Shown: positions 6,897 through 15,130, counted from the stretch's first letter. The stretch: DNA of 18,580 bases from Candidatus Zixiibacteriota bacterium (GCA_003641415.1 QNAG01000021.1:1-18580); one strand, 5' to 3'. The notes: generated by a model from the sequence alone, not told the origin. Program-made: numbers and translations.

Positions 6897-9323
6897 ATGG
6901 AACTCGAACGACAGAAAATAGAGAATATCTCCCTCGAAGAGGAAATGAAAAGCTCCTACATGGATTACTCCATGTCGGTGATAACCAACCGTGCCCTTCC
7001 CGATATCCGAGACGGTCTCAAACCGTCCAACCGCCGCATCCTAGTGGCGATGAACGACCTCGGTCTCAATCCGGGTAAGCCCCATCGCAAATGTGCCAAG
7101 ATTGCCGGTGATACCTCCGGTAACTACCACCCCCACGGCGAGCAGGTAGTCTATCCTACGTTGGTACGAATGGCTCAGGATTTCAATATGCGCTATCCTT
7201 TAGTCGAAGGTCAGGGCAACTTCGGCTCAGTCGATGGTGACGGTGCGGCAGCTATGCGTTACACCGAGGCGCGGTTAACGCCAATTGCAGTTGAGATGCT
7301 TGACGATCTCAAAAAAGAGACCGTCGATTTTATCGATAACTATGATGCCACCCGCAAGGAACCAACCGTTCTGCCCGGCAAGTTCCCCAATCTGTTGTGC
7401 AACGGCACCACTGGGATTGCAGTTGGTATGGCTACCAATACCCCCACACATAATTTGCGTGAGATAGCCTCAGCTGTGGTCAGGGTGATCGATGACCCGG
7501 AATGTACCAATGAAGATTTGAATGAATTGGTCCCCGGTCCGGATTTTCCTACCGGTGGAATCATCAATGGTCGTGCTGGAATTCATCAGGCGTACACCAC
7601 TGGTAAGGGACACATTTTTGTTCGCGCACGGGCGGTTGTTGAACGCATGAAAAGCGGCAAAGAAGCTATCATTGTTAACGAGATACCATATCAGGTCAAC
7701 AAATCAAACCTGCTGGAGAAAATCGCCGAGCTGGTCCGTGACAGAAGGATCGAAGGTATCTCCGATCTGCGCGACGAATCCGACCGGGACGGCATGCGTA
7801 TTGTGATTGAGTTGAAACGTGATGTCCAAGTCGAGGTAGTACTCAATTTGCTCTATACCCACACAACTATGCAGACTACTTTCTCGGTTAATATGCTTGG
7901 GCTGGACCATGGCATTCCGAAGTTAATGACCCTGAAGCAACTTGTTGATTTATTCGTTGAACACCGCCACGAAGTCGTCGTGCGCCGCACTAAGTACGAC
8001 CTGCGCAAGGCGGAAGAACGAGCGCATATTCTCGAAGGCTACCGCATTGCGCTGGATAATATTGATGCCATCATCCAGTTGATAAAGAAATCCAAGGACA
8101 CACCTACAGCTCATGCTGGTTTGATGAAAAAGTTCAAACTCTCCGACTTGCAAGCGACCGCCATCCTGGAGATGCGTCTGCAACGCCTGACCGGACTGGA
8201 GCGTAAGAAGATCGAGGAGGAATACCGCGAACTTATCAAGAAGATCAGTGCGTTTAAGGCGATTCTCGATTCCAGAGCGCTACGGATGCAAATCATCAAG
8301 GATGAAACCACTGCTATCGCCGACAAGTTTGGTGACGATCGCCGGACAGAGATTCAGGACGCCGCCGATGATTTAACGGTCGAGGATCTCATCGCCGAGG
8401 AGGAGATGGTCATTACTATTTCCCACCTTGGTTATGTCAAACGTTTGTCGGTGACCGCCTACCGTCGCCAGCAGCGTGGCGGCATGGGTGTCAAGGGTAT
8501 CCAGACCAAAGAGGATGATTTCGCCGAACATCTGTTCATCGCTTCCACGCATGACTATATTTTGTTCTTCTCCAGCAAGGGACGTTGTTATTGGGTGAAG
8601 GTCCACACTATACCGACCGGCGGCAAATTGGCCAAGGGCAAACCTATCGTTAACTTGTGTAAGATGGAACGCGGTGAGACAGTTACTGCTTTCTGCAAAG
8701 TACGCGATTTCTCACCGGATAATTACGTTGTCATGGCAACCCGCAACGGTATTATTAAGAAAGTACAGCTTGATGTCTTCTCGCATCCGCGCCAGGTTGG
8801 CGTCATTGCTATGAATATCCCAAAAGATGACGAACTTATCGAAGCGACTCTCACCGATGGCTCCTACGAAATCGTTCTGGCTACCCGCCTGGGGATGGCT
8901 ATCCGGTTCCCCGAGGAGAAAGTCCGCGCTATGGGACGCACCGCCTATGGCGTCAAAGGGATTAACCTTGGCAAGAAGGATTACGTGATCGGCATGGTAG
9001 TGATCAAGCGCGACAGCAGCCTGCTGGTGGTGACCGAGAACGGCTATGGCAAACGGACTTCGATTGATGATTACCGCATCACCAACCGGGGTGGAAAAGG
9101 GGTTATCAATATCAAGACCTCCGAGCGCAACGGCGAGGTGGTAGCGATCAAGGAAGTGCTTAACGATGACGAGTTGATCCTGATTACCAAGCATGGTATT
9201 GCCAATCGTCAGGCAGTCAAACAGATTACCGTCATCGGTCGCAATACCCAGGGCGTGCGTTTGATAACGCTCAGAGATGACGACTTGGTCACAGATGTAG
9301 CCAGAGTTGCAAGGGAGGAGTAG
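6897..9323 (+). CDS. gyrA: DNA gyrase subunit A
   Basis: Breakage-reunion subunit of gyrase, which introduces negative supercoils as an A2B2 complex with GyrB. It is 808 residues. The winged-helix/tower region has catalytic Tyr122 in AAAMRYTE, followed by the coiled-coil gate (AILEMRLQRLTGLE, 422-435) and a C-terminal beta-pinwheel whose blades recur as GYVKR, GRCYW, GIIKK, GMAIR, GYGKR and GIANR. The GyrA-box is present but altered, QQRGGMG (525-531) instead of QRRGGKG. In the quinolone region the residues at E. coli positions 83 and 87 are Gln and Pro rather than Ser and Asp. There is no acidic C-terminal tail, which explains the short length. The start ATG is 14 bases after AAAGGA, a long spacing. 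The presence of a box and pinwheel favours GyrA over ParC. gyrB is not adjacent. Wobble positions are more GC-rich than in the gene that follows. Confidence 0.95.
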   Translation: MELERQKIENISLEEEMKSSYMDYSMSVITNRALPDIRDGLKPSNRRILVAMNDLGLNPGKPHRKCAKIAGDTSGNYHPHGEQVVYPTLVRMAQDFNMRYPLVEGQGNFGSVDGDGAAAMRYTEARLTPIAVEMLDDLKKETVDFIDNYDATRKEPTVLPGKFPNLLCNGTTGIAVGMATNTPTHNLREIASAVVRVIDDPECTNEDLNELVPGPDFPTGGIINGRAGIHQAYTTGKGHIFVRARAVVERMKSGKEAIIVNEIPYQVNKSNLLEKIAELVRDRRIEGISDLRDESDRDGMRIVIELKRDVQVEVVLNLLYTHTTMQTTFSVNMLGLDHGIPKLMTLKQLVDLFVEHRHEVVVRRTKYDLRKAEERAHILEGYRIALDNIDAIIQLIKKSKDTPTAHAGLMKKFKLSDLQATAILEMRLQRLTGLERKKIEEEYRELIKKISAFKAILDSRALRMQIIKDETTAIADKFGDDRRTEIQDAADDLTVEDLIAEEEMVITISHLGYVKRLSVTAYRRQQRGGMGVKGIQTKEDDFAEHLFIASTHDYILFFSSKGRCYWVKVHTIPTGGKLAKGKPIVNLCKMERGETVTAFCKVRDFSPDNYVVMATRNGIIKKVQLDVFSHPRQVGVIAMNIPKDDELIEATLTDGSYEIVLATRLGMAIRFPEEKVRAMGRTAYGVKGINLGKKDYVIGMVVIKRDSSLLVVTENGYGKRTSIDDYRITNRGGKGVINIKTSERNGEVVAIKEVLNDDELILITKHGIANRQAVKQITVIGRNTQGVRLITLRDDDLVTDVARVAREE

Positions 9324-9408
9324 GGGGGGCACAAAGCAAGGAGGCCACTCGGCTGGAATATGTGAAAGATCGTGTTTCGGTTGACACATACATGTAAGGA
9401 GTCTGTAC

Positions 9409-10056
9409 ATGGTAAATGATCGTGAAAACACCTTTGTGAATCTATTGAAGCAGTACACCGAGACGGAAAGCACCTTGAAACATTCCAAGCCGAAGATAGA
9501 CGATATCAGGAAAGCAGGCATATATGATGCTGTCACTGAAGTCTATAAGAAACTTGGTGGTATACTTGATTTGTTTCCTTGCAATGTAGGCAAATACGAT
9601 TTGTCTTTTGACAATCATATTGTCGAATTGGACGAAGAAGCTCACTTCAACCGATACCGCATTGTTACTTTAGACTCGAGTATCTATGCACAGAACAAGT
9701 TTTTTTCAGCAGAGACTTACAAACTCTATTGCAAGGATCATGAGGACTTTGCTATTCGACACAGAAGTGGAGGAGGATTCTGGACAAACTCTTCTACAGA
9801 AAAGCAGTTTGGCAAAGCTAGTAAGAGCCGTGACTTCTCAAGAAATGGCTCACCTCGGTGGAAACAAAGAGCGTTCTACGATTTCCTCAAAGATTTGGTT
9901 CCAACTCTTTACGACATTCCACTGATTAGAATATCTATTTATGATGAATTTGAGTCTAATGATGGCATACGCATATCCGTCAATGACATACTGAATAATG
10001 CCGACGAAGAGCGTTTCAATCTGATATATGATGAAATGAATAAGAGATTATGTTAG
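9409..10056 (+). CDS. Unassigned protein with nuclease-like ELDEExHF motif
   Basis: A 215-residue soluble protein with no signal peptide or membrane helix. I do not recognise a named family, though similar hypothetical proteins with ELDExxHFNRYR and SPRWKQRAFYDF are familiar. The centre reads YDLSFD (63-68), then IVELDEEAHFNRYR (71-84). An Asp-bearing strand followed by an E-x-D strand and a His resembles the core of Vsr/DUF559-type PD-(D/E)XK nucleases, so nuclease activity is a reasoned guess only. Later segments GFWTNSSTEKQFGKAS (123-138) and NGSPRWKQRAFYDFLKDL (146-163) look conserved. AAGGAG at 9396-9401 is 7 bases from the ATG, so the gene is well translated. Codons are distinctly more AT-rich than in gyrA, suggesting acquisition or low expression. 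It ends facing the convergent TonB-receptor gene, with no partner gene beside it. Confidence 0.7.
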   Translation: MVNDRENTFVNLLKQYTETESTLKHSKPKIDDIRKAGIYDAVTEVYKKLGGILDLFPCNVGKYDLSFDNHIVELDEEAHFNRYRIVTLDSSIYAQNKFFSAETYKLYCKDHEDFAIRHRSGGGFWTNSSTEKQFGKASKSRDFSRNGSPRWKQRAFYDFLKDLVPTLYDIPLIRISIYDEFESNDGIRISVNDILNNADEERFNLIYDEMNKRLC

Positions 10057-10075
10057 CTGCGTAGAGGTGGGTATT

Positions 10076-10114
10076 CGATCCTCATGAGGAGAACAATGGC
10101 AGGTTTGAGGATCG
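10076..10114. terminator. Hairpin between convergent genes
   Basis: CGATCCTCA (10076-10084) and TGAGGATCG (10106-10114) form a perfect 9-bp stem with a 21-base loop. It sits in the 63-base gap between two convergent genes, where a bidirectional terminator would be useful. Neither strand has a U-tract after the stem, and the large loop is unusual, so it may work with Rho or be a binding site. Confidence 0.4.
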
Positions 10115-10119
10115 CCCCC

Positions 10120-12426
10120 CTAAAACTTCCGTGTAAACCCTATCGAAGGCAAGATGCCGGTGTCATAGATGTAACCGTCCATAGTGTTGATAATCGGATT
10201 GGCGCGGTTGGAGACATTCGCCACCGACAAATACAACTCCGACTTGCCAAAGTCTAGCCCGAGGTGCAGATTCAAGACGACGTTCATCGGAAAACGTGAG
10301 CTGTTCTCCGCGCGCAGGGCGTTCTCATAATACTCGGTACTATAACGATTCGATCCGTAGGCATCGACTGAGGCAGGGGCCGGGGTGTAGGCATAACCGG
10401 AGCGGATACCAATATCAGCGCCGACCGTCAGAACCTTGCTTAACTTATATGATCCCCTTGTGAAAAATCTGTGTGGCGCATTCAGTTCGTAGGGCGCTTC
10501 AATACCAGAGGTTTGTTTGGTAGCGTGAGTGTAGCCGTAGAAAGAATAAAGGCTCAGCTTCCCAGCCATCAAACCGTTTAGCTCCAGCGAGAGATCGCCG
10601 CCATAGAAATTGATGCGGCCAATGGAATGCACAGCGATGAAGCCGTCATTGACAGTTTTATCAGCATTTACATAATCGAAGTCGGGAGATACAACCGGAA
10701 GATGATCCATTCTCTTGCCGAATAAACCCGCTTTGAATGAACCCTGCTTGAAGGTTACAGAGATCAACTGCGTTTCGATCGGGTCTATCTGTTCAGGATT
10801 ATCGCGAATTAGAACCTGGTATGGCTCGAGTATCTTAGCCATAGGCGTCTCCGCAAAAGTGCCAAAAAACAGGCTTAGCCTGCTGTTCTCTCCTGTTTGA
10901 AGGGTTATCTTTTGCCGCACCAAACTTGCGTTTTTCTGATTCAGATTCGAGAACCGTTCCACCCGAAAGCCACTTTCCATCTGTGCCGGACCGAGGGTGT
11001 ATACCAACGAAGCATAGGCGTTACCGTTAAGTTCAGTATGACTGTCGTCAAATTTGCCATAGAGTTTGTTCAACTCGGACTGGTATAGATACGGGTTGTC
11101 GCTGTTAGCATCGGGAGGAAGGAAGTTCCAGTTTTTATGAGAAAGCTTGACTTCAGAGCGCGATATGTAATCAATCTGACTGCCGAGCGAAAACTGTGTC
11201 TCGCCGAATATCTTGTTGACCTCTATGGACCCGAGGTTATTGCGATGTCGGGCGGTCAGGTTCAGTTTGGTACCGACGTTTTCTGTAGTCGGTAAGGCGG
11301 AGTACTCCTCGAAACTGGTACGAATTGCCCCTCGAATTCTAAGCAGCAAATTGCCAGACATAATATCGTACCGGGCACCGATGTAATGTTTGTCGGTATG
11401 TAAATATGTGTCGATGCTGTTTACATGTTCGGCGGAAGCTTCGGTGTTATAGGCTAAAAAATCACGCACATGGTATTGATCGATAATCAAATTGTGACCG
11501 GGGTGAATTTTCAGTCCGGAAGAAATAAAGACATCCTGAAAGTTGGTGGGCGGGATTGTCCGCCGATCATAACGAGTGTCAACATAGCGAACAAGTTTAT
11601 CGAGGACCGACTTTCTGAGCGATCCCAGAACGAAGAAACGGTCTGTTCCCAATGACCAGGAACCGGTGGCGTCAATCGCGGACAGTTCCACTTCACCACG
11701 TAGATGTCTCTCAAAAGGAGACCCTGTCGCAAACTGCACAGTGCTTGGCAGACCATAAGCAGCCGGTGTGCCCTGGGCGTGGAGTTTAAGCTCTTTTACT
11801 ACCGGTGCAGGAATAATCGAGAATGAACTGAAATGATTTGGGTTGGCGCCGATTTCAATCCCGTTTATATAGTAGTTAGGCGAGGTACCGTTGACGCGCA
11901 ACTTGGATGAATGCTGCGAGCCCTCACGTATTACTTGTGGTTTCTGAATTGCCGCCACCGGGTTAGTGGCTACCAGTGATTTCCTTGCACCCTCCTCGAG
12001 CTGATGTCGCTTCAGAACCGAACCGGTCTGTTTGGTCGTTCTTTCCGGTGAAACAGTGATACCCGCCATAGCAACTTCCCGCTGTGTCAGCGAGAAATCC
12101 ACATACAGCGTGTCTGCTCGCAAGCAGTATCTTTTCAACTTTTCATCGAAGCCAATCGCAGAAGCTTTCAAGGACACCGAATCCAAAGAGTAGTTACTTA
12201 GTTTAATCATGAAAAAACCATTGGTATCAGTAGCTGCTCCAGTGATCGCCTGACTATCAGTCAGCACTACTACTGAAGCGCCCACTATTGCTGTACCGTC
12301 GGCGGATATAACCTGTCCTGTGAGATACTGAATTGCAGCTTGGCTGGAGGTAATTTCAGCAAACATGATCACCAGCGTAAGAATTAATGATCTGGCAAGA
12401 CTCCATTTGAAAGGAATTGGTCTCAT
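10120..12426 (-). CDS. TonB-dependent receptor-like outer-membrane protein
   Basis: A 768-residue outer-membrane protein. The signal peptide is residues 1-30, with cleavage after SSQA. A carboxypeptidase-regulatory-like beta-sandwich follows (about 31-115: GQVISADGTAIVGASVVVL, then TDTNGFFMI). The plug domain (about 120-235) has VNGTSPNYYINGIEIG. The long beta-barrel alternates aromatic and polar residues and ends in GFTRKF, a C-terminal Phe as expected for barrel insertion by BAM. The family imports chelated metals, vitamins or glycans using TonB-ExbBD energy; the substrate cannot be read from sequence. No SusD-like lipoprotein or TonB gene is adjacent, so it is an isolated receptor. The ATG at 12424-12426 is preferred over a TTG two codons upstream. 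No clear ribosome site is visible. Confidence 0.87.
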   Translation of the reverse strand: MRPIPFKWSLARSLILTLVIMFAEITSSQAAIQYLTGQVISADGTAIVGASVVVLTDSQAITGAATDTNGFFMIKLSNYSLDSVSLKASAIGFDEKLKRYCLRADTLYVDFSLTQREVAMAGITVSPERTTKQTGSVLKRHQLEEGARKSLVATNPVAAIQKPQVIREGSQHSSKLRVNGTSPNYYINGIEIGANPNHFSSFSIIPAPVVKELKLHAQGTPAAYGLPSTVQFATGSPFERHLRGEVELSAIDATGSWSLGTDRFFVLGSLRKSVLDKLVRYVDTRYDRRTIPPTNFQDVFISSGLKIHPGHNLIIDQYHVRDFLAYNTEASAEHVNSIDTYLHTDKHYIGARYDIMSGNLLLRIRGAIRTSFEEYSALPTTENVGTKLNLTARHRNNLGSIEVNKIFGETQFSLGSQIDYISRSEVKLSHKNWNFLPPDANSDNPYLYQSELNKLYGKFDDSHTELNGNAYASLVYTLGPAQMESGFRVERFSNLNQKNASLVRQKITLQTGENSRLSLFFGTFAETPMAKILEPYQVLIRDNPEQIDPIETQLISVTFKQGSFKAGLFGKRMDHLPVVSPDFDYVNADKTVNDGFIAVHSIGRINFYGGDLSLELNGLMAGKLSLYSFYGYTHATKQTSGIEAPYELNAPHRFFTRGSYKLSKVLTVGADIGIRSGYAYTPAPASVDAYGSNRYSTEYYENALRAENSSRFPMNVVLNLHLGLDFGKSELYLSVANVSNRANPIINTMDGYIYDTGILPSIGFTRKF

Positions 12427-12551
12427 TATCAATCATTAAGTTCAAACCGTGTGCCTATTCACCGGCAATATCATATCAACGCTATCTCGTTGGAGAGAAA
12501 CCACTTATTGAGTATGCAGCGATTTGCGAAGGGTGCGGAAATACACATGAT

Positions 12552-12635
12552 ATGCATGGGATATCACAAAAACTGACGCGAGCAACCTCATCAATTTGCC
12601 ATTTTCTTGTTGGGTTCTATATCCCAGCCATGCAT
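12552..12635 (+). promoter_or_regulatory. Long interrupted inverted repeat upstream of the NUDIX-like gene
   Basis: ATGCATGGGATAT (12552-12564) pairs with ATATCCCAGCCATGCAT (12619-12635), giving 13 base pairs with one 4-base bulge and a 54-base loop. It lies in the 264-base divergent gap between the receptor gene and the NUDIX-like gene, 56 bases before the latter. It could be a pair of operator half-sites, a leader-RNA structure or a small repeat. Nothing else is clear in this gap. Confidence 0.4.
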
Positions 12636-12690
12636 TATTTGGGTGACTTTTATATTTTAGATATAGTACTCGTTTTTCTGGATTGACAAT

Positions 12691-13668
12691 ATGTTTTTGG
12701 ATTATGAAAAACTGGATGGATTCCTTGAGAGGTATTTCGGCTCGGTTGAGGACCGAGAAGCAAGGTTGGTAGGTGTTGACCGATCCCTCGACTCCGGTTA
12801 CTTCGATATAGTCCGCTTTTTTGGTGACAACAAAATCAATCCGGAAGAAGTGGAGATTCGGTATCTGTCGGGACAATATAAACTGTCAGATTCACGGATT
12901 CGTAAATATGCCGCCAGAATTGAACTTCTGTTAAGGCAACAGGAACGGCTTTATGATGGACCGAAAGTGATGCGATTAGCATCAGCCAATCTGAGCAAAC
13001 CTCCTTATTCCCTTTCAGTTCAGGTTTGTGACTACGGTACTTTTGCCGGCTGCTGCTTTGCACTTGATCAGCCAGACCCATTATTTGACAGATATGGTGG
13101 AACTCTTCGAGAATACTACAAGAAAAAGGTCCCGCTCTCGGCTCTGGAGTCTCATCCCTTGGCTCTCTGTTTAGGAATTTGTGGGATGGTTGTTACCGAG
13201 GAGCAAAGCTCTAATTGTAAGGGATCACAAGTACAGCGACACTTACTGCTGATGCATCGATCAGAGAACCTGGCTTCATTAGAAAACAGTGTTGGGCCAT
13301 CTGCAGCCGGATCGGTTGATTTTTCGACTTCCTGTCGGAATCTCTCAGAGCTATCAAAATGGAGTCTGTCACAGGAAATTAGAGAAGAACTTGGGTTGCA
13401 AGAGCATGAATTTACAATCAAGTTGTTGGCCTATGCCCGTGAGATATTCAGAGGGGAGAGACCTCAATTGTTTTGTCTTATTCGCACCTCGCTGTCAATG
13501 AAAGAGCTTTCTTTCAGGTTGCAATCTTTGCGGCACAATGCAGAATTTGATTCGTTTGAATTTATTGAAATGTCTGATAACTTGATTGACTCCTTGTACA
13601 AGGTGCGGGCTAACTATGAAGCCGCGATGAATTGTCTGCTGTTGGAAGAGTTTTTTTCTGAAAGTTAA
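12691..13668 (+). CDS. Long NUDIX-like protein with degenerate Nudix box
   Basis: A 325-residue soluble protein. The C-terminal half carries a Nudix-like helix: E220, then seven residues, then QEIREELGL (228-236). This follows the consensus G-x5-E-x7-REUxEExGU, except that the leading Gly is Ser214 and the Arg is Gln228. The metal-binding acidic residues E229, E232 and E233 remain. GERPQLFCLIRTSLS (255-269) looks like a later strand of the fold. The N-terminal 160 residues, including SVQVCDYGTFAGCCFALDQP, resemble the extra domain of long NUDIX-related proteins I recall from actinomycetes and others. Substrate (a nucleoside diphosphate derivative, if active) is unknown. The ATG at 12691 lacks a visible ribosome site. 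The last three bases overlap the stop of the convergent membrane-protein gene. Confidence 0.6.
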   Translation: MFLDYEKLDGFLERYFGSVEDREARLVGVDRSLDSGYFDIVRFFGDNKINPEEVEIRYLSGQYKLSDSRIRKYAARIELLLRQQERLYDGPKVMRLASANLSKPPYSLSVQVCDYGTFAGCCFALDQPDPLFDRYGGTLREYYKKKVPLSALESHPLALCLGICGMVVTEEQSSNCKGSQVQRHLLLMHRSENLASLENSVGPSAAGSVDFSTSCRNLSELSKWSLSQEIREELGLQEHEFTIKLLAYAREIFRGERPQLFCLIRTSLSMKELSFRLQSLRHNAEFDSFEFIEMSDNLIDSLYKVRANYEAAMNCLLLEEFFSES

Positions 13669-14132
13669 GTGGTTCTTAGTTCGAGGTTAAACCAGACACC
13701 ACCATAGATCATAGCCATAATACCCTTACAGTCGGCTGGCCAGTGAGAACCAACCATGAACAGATAACATAGCAAGGTGAGACCAAAGAACAGTTTTACC
13801 AATCCAGCGTGAAACCCCTGTGATAACAGACTGAATATGCCTAACAGGATAAATAGAACAATCAACGCTGGGGCAAAAATCAGTGCCAGCCATATCCATA
13901 AAGTTAGTTCAGATGCAAGACTGCCGAAAGAACTCTGAGCCGACATCTCAAGCAACAAGTACAGATGTGAAGAAAAGAAAAACACCGACAGAGCCAGAAA
14001 AAGAAACCCTTCAAGTAGTTGGTCTCTGAGGTCCCGAAGACCCATCATTGCGAAAAACAAGGCCAACCCCAGAAAGCCGGTAAGCATTGGATACCAGTTG
14101 GTTTTGAAAATGTCAGTCAGTAATATTTCCAT
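13665..14132 (-). CDS. Small four-helix membrane protein, function unknown
   Basis: A 155-residue protein of no family I can name. Four hydrophobic segments at about 16-32, 42-61, 75-101 and 110-128 are separated by short loops. The loop between helices 1 and 2, GLRDLRDQLLEG, is charged. There is no signal peptide apart from the first helix. The ATG at 14132 follows GAGGAAG by about 10 bases. Its gene begins 167 bases after the hpf terminator and so must have its own promoter, though I see no good hexamers. Its stop codon overlaps that of the convergent NUDIX-like gene, so the two cannot be separated by a terminator. Confidence 0.65.
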   Translation of the reverse strand: MEILLTDIFKTNWYPMLTGFLGLALFFAMMGLRDLRDQLLEGFLFLALSVFFFSSHLYLLLEMSAQSSFGSLASELTLWIWLALIFAPALIVLFILLGIFSLLSQGFHAGLVKLFFGLTLLCYLFMVGSHWPADCKGIMAMIYGGVWFNLELRTT

Positions 14133-14298
14133 AATCTATAATCTTCCTCAAATTTATAGAAGAAATAACCATGCCGGATGAGTAGGGTCTTTCCTGTTTA
14201 AGCGTAACCAATTGATAGGTAAGCACGTCCATCGGGGAAGGGTCGGAGGATAAGGATATTACTATGATTGCCAAACGAAATAATCTGCACTGGAATGC

Positions 14299-14328
14299 AA
14301 AAAAAACCCGCTGGTATAACAGCGGGTT
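14299..14328 (-). terminator. Intrinsic terminator of hpf
   Basis: On the minus strand, AACCCGCTG pairs with CAGCGGGTT (9 bp, 14305-14328, 6-base loop) and is followed directly by eight U residues (14306 down to 14299). It begins 25 bases past the hpf stop and closes the lptB-rpoN-hpf block. This is the strongest terminator in the window. Confidence 0.92.
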
Positions 14329-14352
14329 AGAAAAATTATAGACATCGGAGTT

Positions 14353-14712
14353 TTACACATCAAGCTCATCAGGATCAGTACTGGGGCGCGTAAGTTCTTC
14401 CTTGGTTTCAACTATTTCCTCGGGGCGACGATTTTTGAGTTTCCCTTTGTGCTTTTTCAGTTGACCTATCGCTTTGTCGACCGCTACTGCAATCGAACTG
14501 TACATATCATCGGTTTCTCCTGATCCGCTGATAGTGTTGTTGTAAACATTAACTTTTAATTCGGCAATTCTTCGGTGTCGTTCAGTGTCGAGAACGAGTT
14601 CTGCGGAAACAATGTTCTCGAAATACCTTGTCAACCGATCCATCTCCTCCTCGGCTTTTGTTTTCATCTCAGGAGAGATGTCAAAATGACGGGCAGTTAT
14701 CTTTTTCTGCAT
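14353..14712 (-). CDS. hpf: Ribosome hibernation promoting factor (short form)
   Basis: Binds the 30S decoding region of idle ribosomes and promotes 100S dimers or inactive 70S during starvation. It is 119 residues, the short/intermediate class, with no separate C-terminal dimerisation domain of the long form. The beta-alpha-beta-beta-beta-alpha fold is readable: ITARHFDISPEMK, then a helix, ELVLDTERHRRIAEL, then DMYSSIAVAVDKAIGQLKKHKGKLKNR, which carries the rRNA-binding basic residues. The tail (about 95-119) is acidic and likely flexible. AAAGGAG lies 9 bases before the ATG. The gene is downstream of rpoN and lptB as in many proteobacteria, but a 418-base gap separates it from rpoN, so it may have its own promoter (possible TATAAT at 14923-14928). 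Confidence 0.93.
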   Translation of the reverse strand: MQKKITARHFDISPEMKTKAEEEMDRLTRYFENIVSAELVLDTERHRRIAELKVNVYNNTISGSGETDDMYSSIAVAVDKAIGQLKKHKGKLKNRRPEEIVETKEELTRPSTDPDELDV

Positions 14713-15130
14713 GGTGAATATCTCCTTTCCATGCGTAACTTAGGGGGCTGTCCTAAAAACCTGTCCTTGGTTATAACATCTGGTACAAATCTACAAATGT
14801 CCACCAATGTAATCCGGATAATCAAGTCCTCCTACCACTCTCTAACAAAATAACCCATTTCCCCCAGATAATCGAGTACTTTTTTCGATAGGAACCAATT
14901 TGTGCCAACGATTTTGAACTCCATTATAGTTTTGTCTGATTGGGTAGATGGTCATGGGATACAAGCCAACCACCTATGATAGTTTGGAAAGGCGTTTTTC
15001 GAGGCAGCCTTGAGAAGATTGCTTTTATTGAAGTCATTTCCTAGTATAAGATATTGATCCATGCTGTGTTGCCTTCCAATGGTTACAGCTTTAGATAATG
15101 CTTCGAGCTGATCCGTATTTGTCTCACTAT
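14713..15130 (-). other. 418-base gap between rpoN and hpf
   Basis: No convincing gene lies here. The minus strand carries a perfect TATAAT (14923-14928) without a good -35 partner, a possible hpf promoter giving a leader of about 200 bases. An ORF of 36 codons from ATG (14952-15062) is open upstream in its frame into the 3' end of rpoN, but has no ribosome site and no recognisable product. Near hpf, the plus strand reads GGGGGCTGTCCTAAAAA (14743-14759), which resembles the terminal repeat of some insertion sequences, yet no opposite end or transposase is present. A 5-bp repeat ATCGA/TCGAT (about 14873-14891) is too weak to call a terminator. Confidence 0.4.

Noticed and set aside
9381..9409. 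TTGACA with TGTACA 17 bases later, upstream of the 9409 gene
   Set aside because: Transcription would begin inside the coding sequence, after the ribosome site and ATG, so it cannot serve this gene.
8712..9536. 274-codon minus-strand frame antisense to gyrA
   Set aside because: It lies mainly inside the gyrA coding sequence; its translation has no recognisable domain and the gyrA frame is unmistakable.
12417..12686. 89-codon plus-strand frame between the receptor and NUDIX-like genes
   Set aside because: It overlaps the start of the receptor gene, has no ribosome site, and covers the inverted repeat in the divergent promoter region.
14133..14298. Possible riboswitch-like leader upstream of the small membrane protein
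   Set aside because: I could not match a conserved riboswitch core; only short, weak pairings are present.
14890..14912. Sigma-54-like TTGGCAC sequence upstream of hpf on the minus strand
   Set aside because: The GC of the -12 element is not at the required spacing (TTGGTT instead of TTGC), so the match is only half a site.
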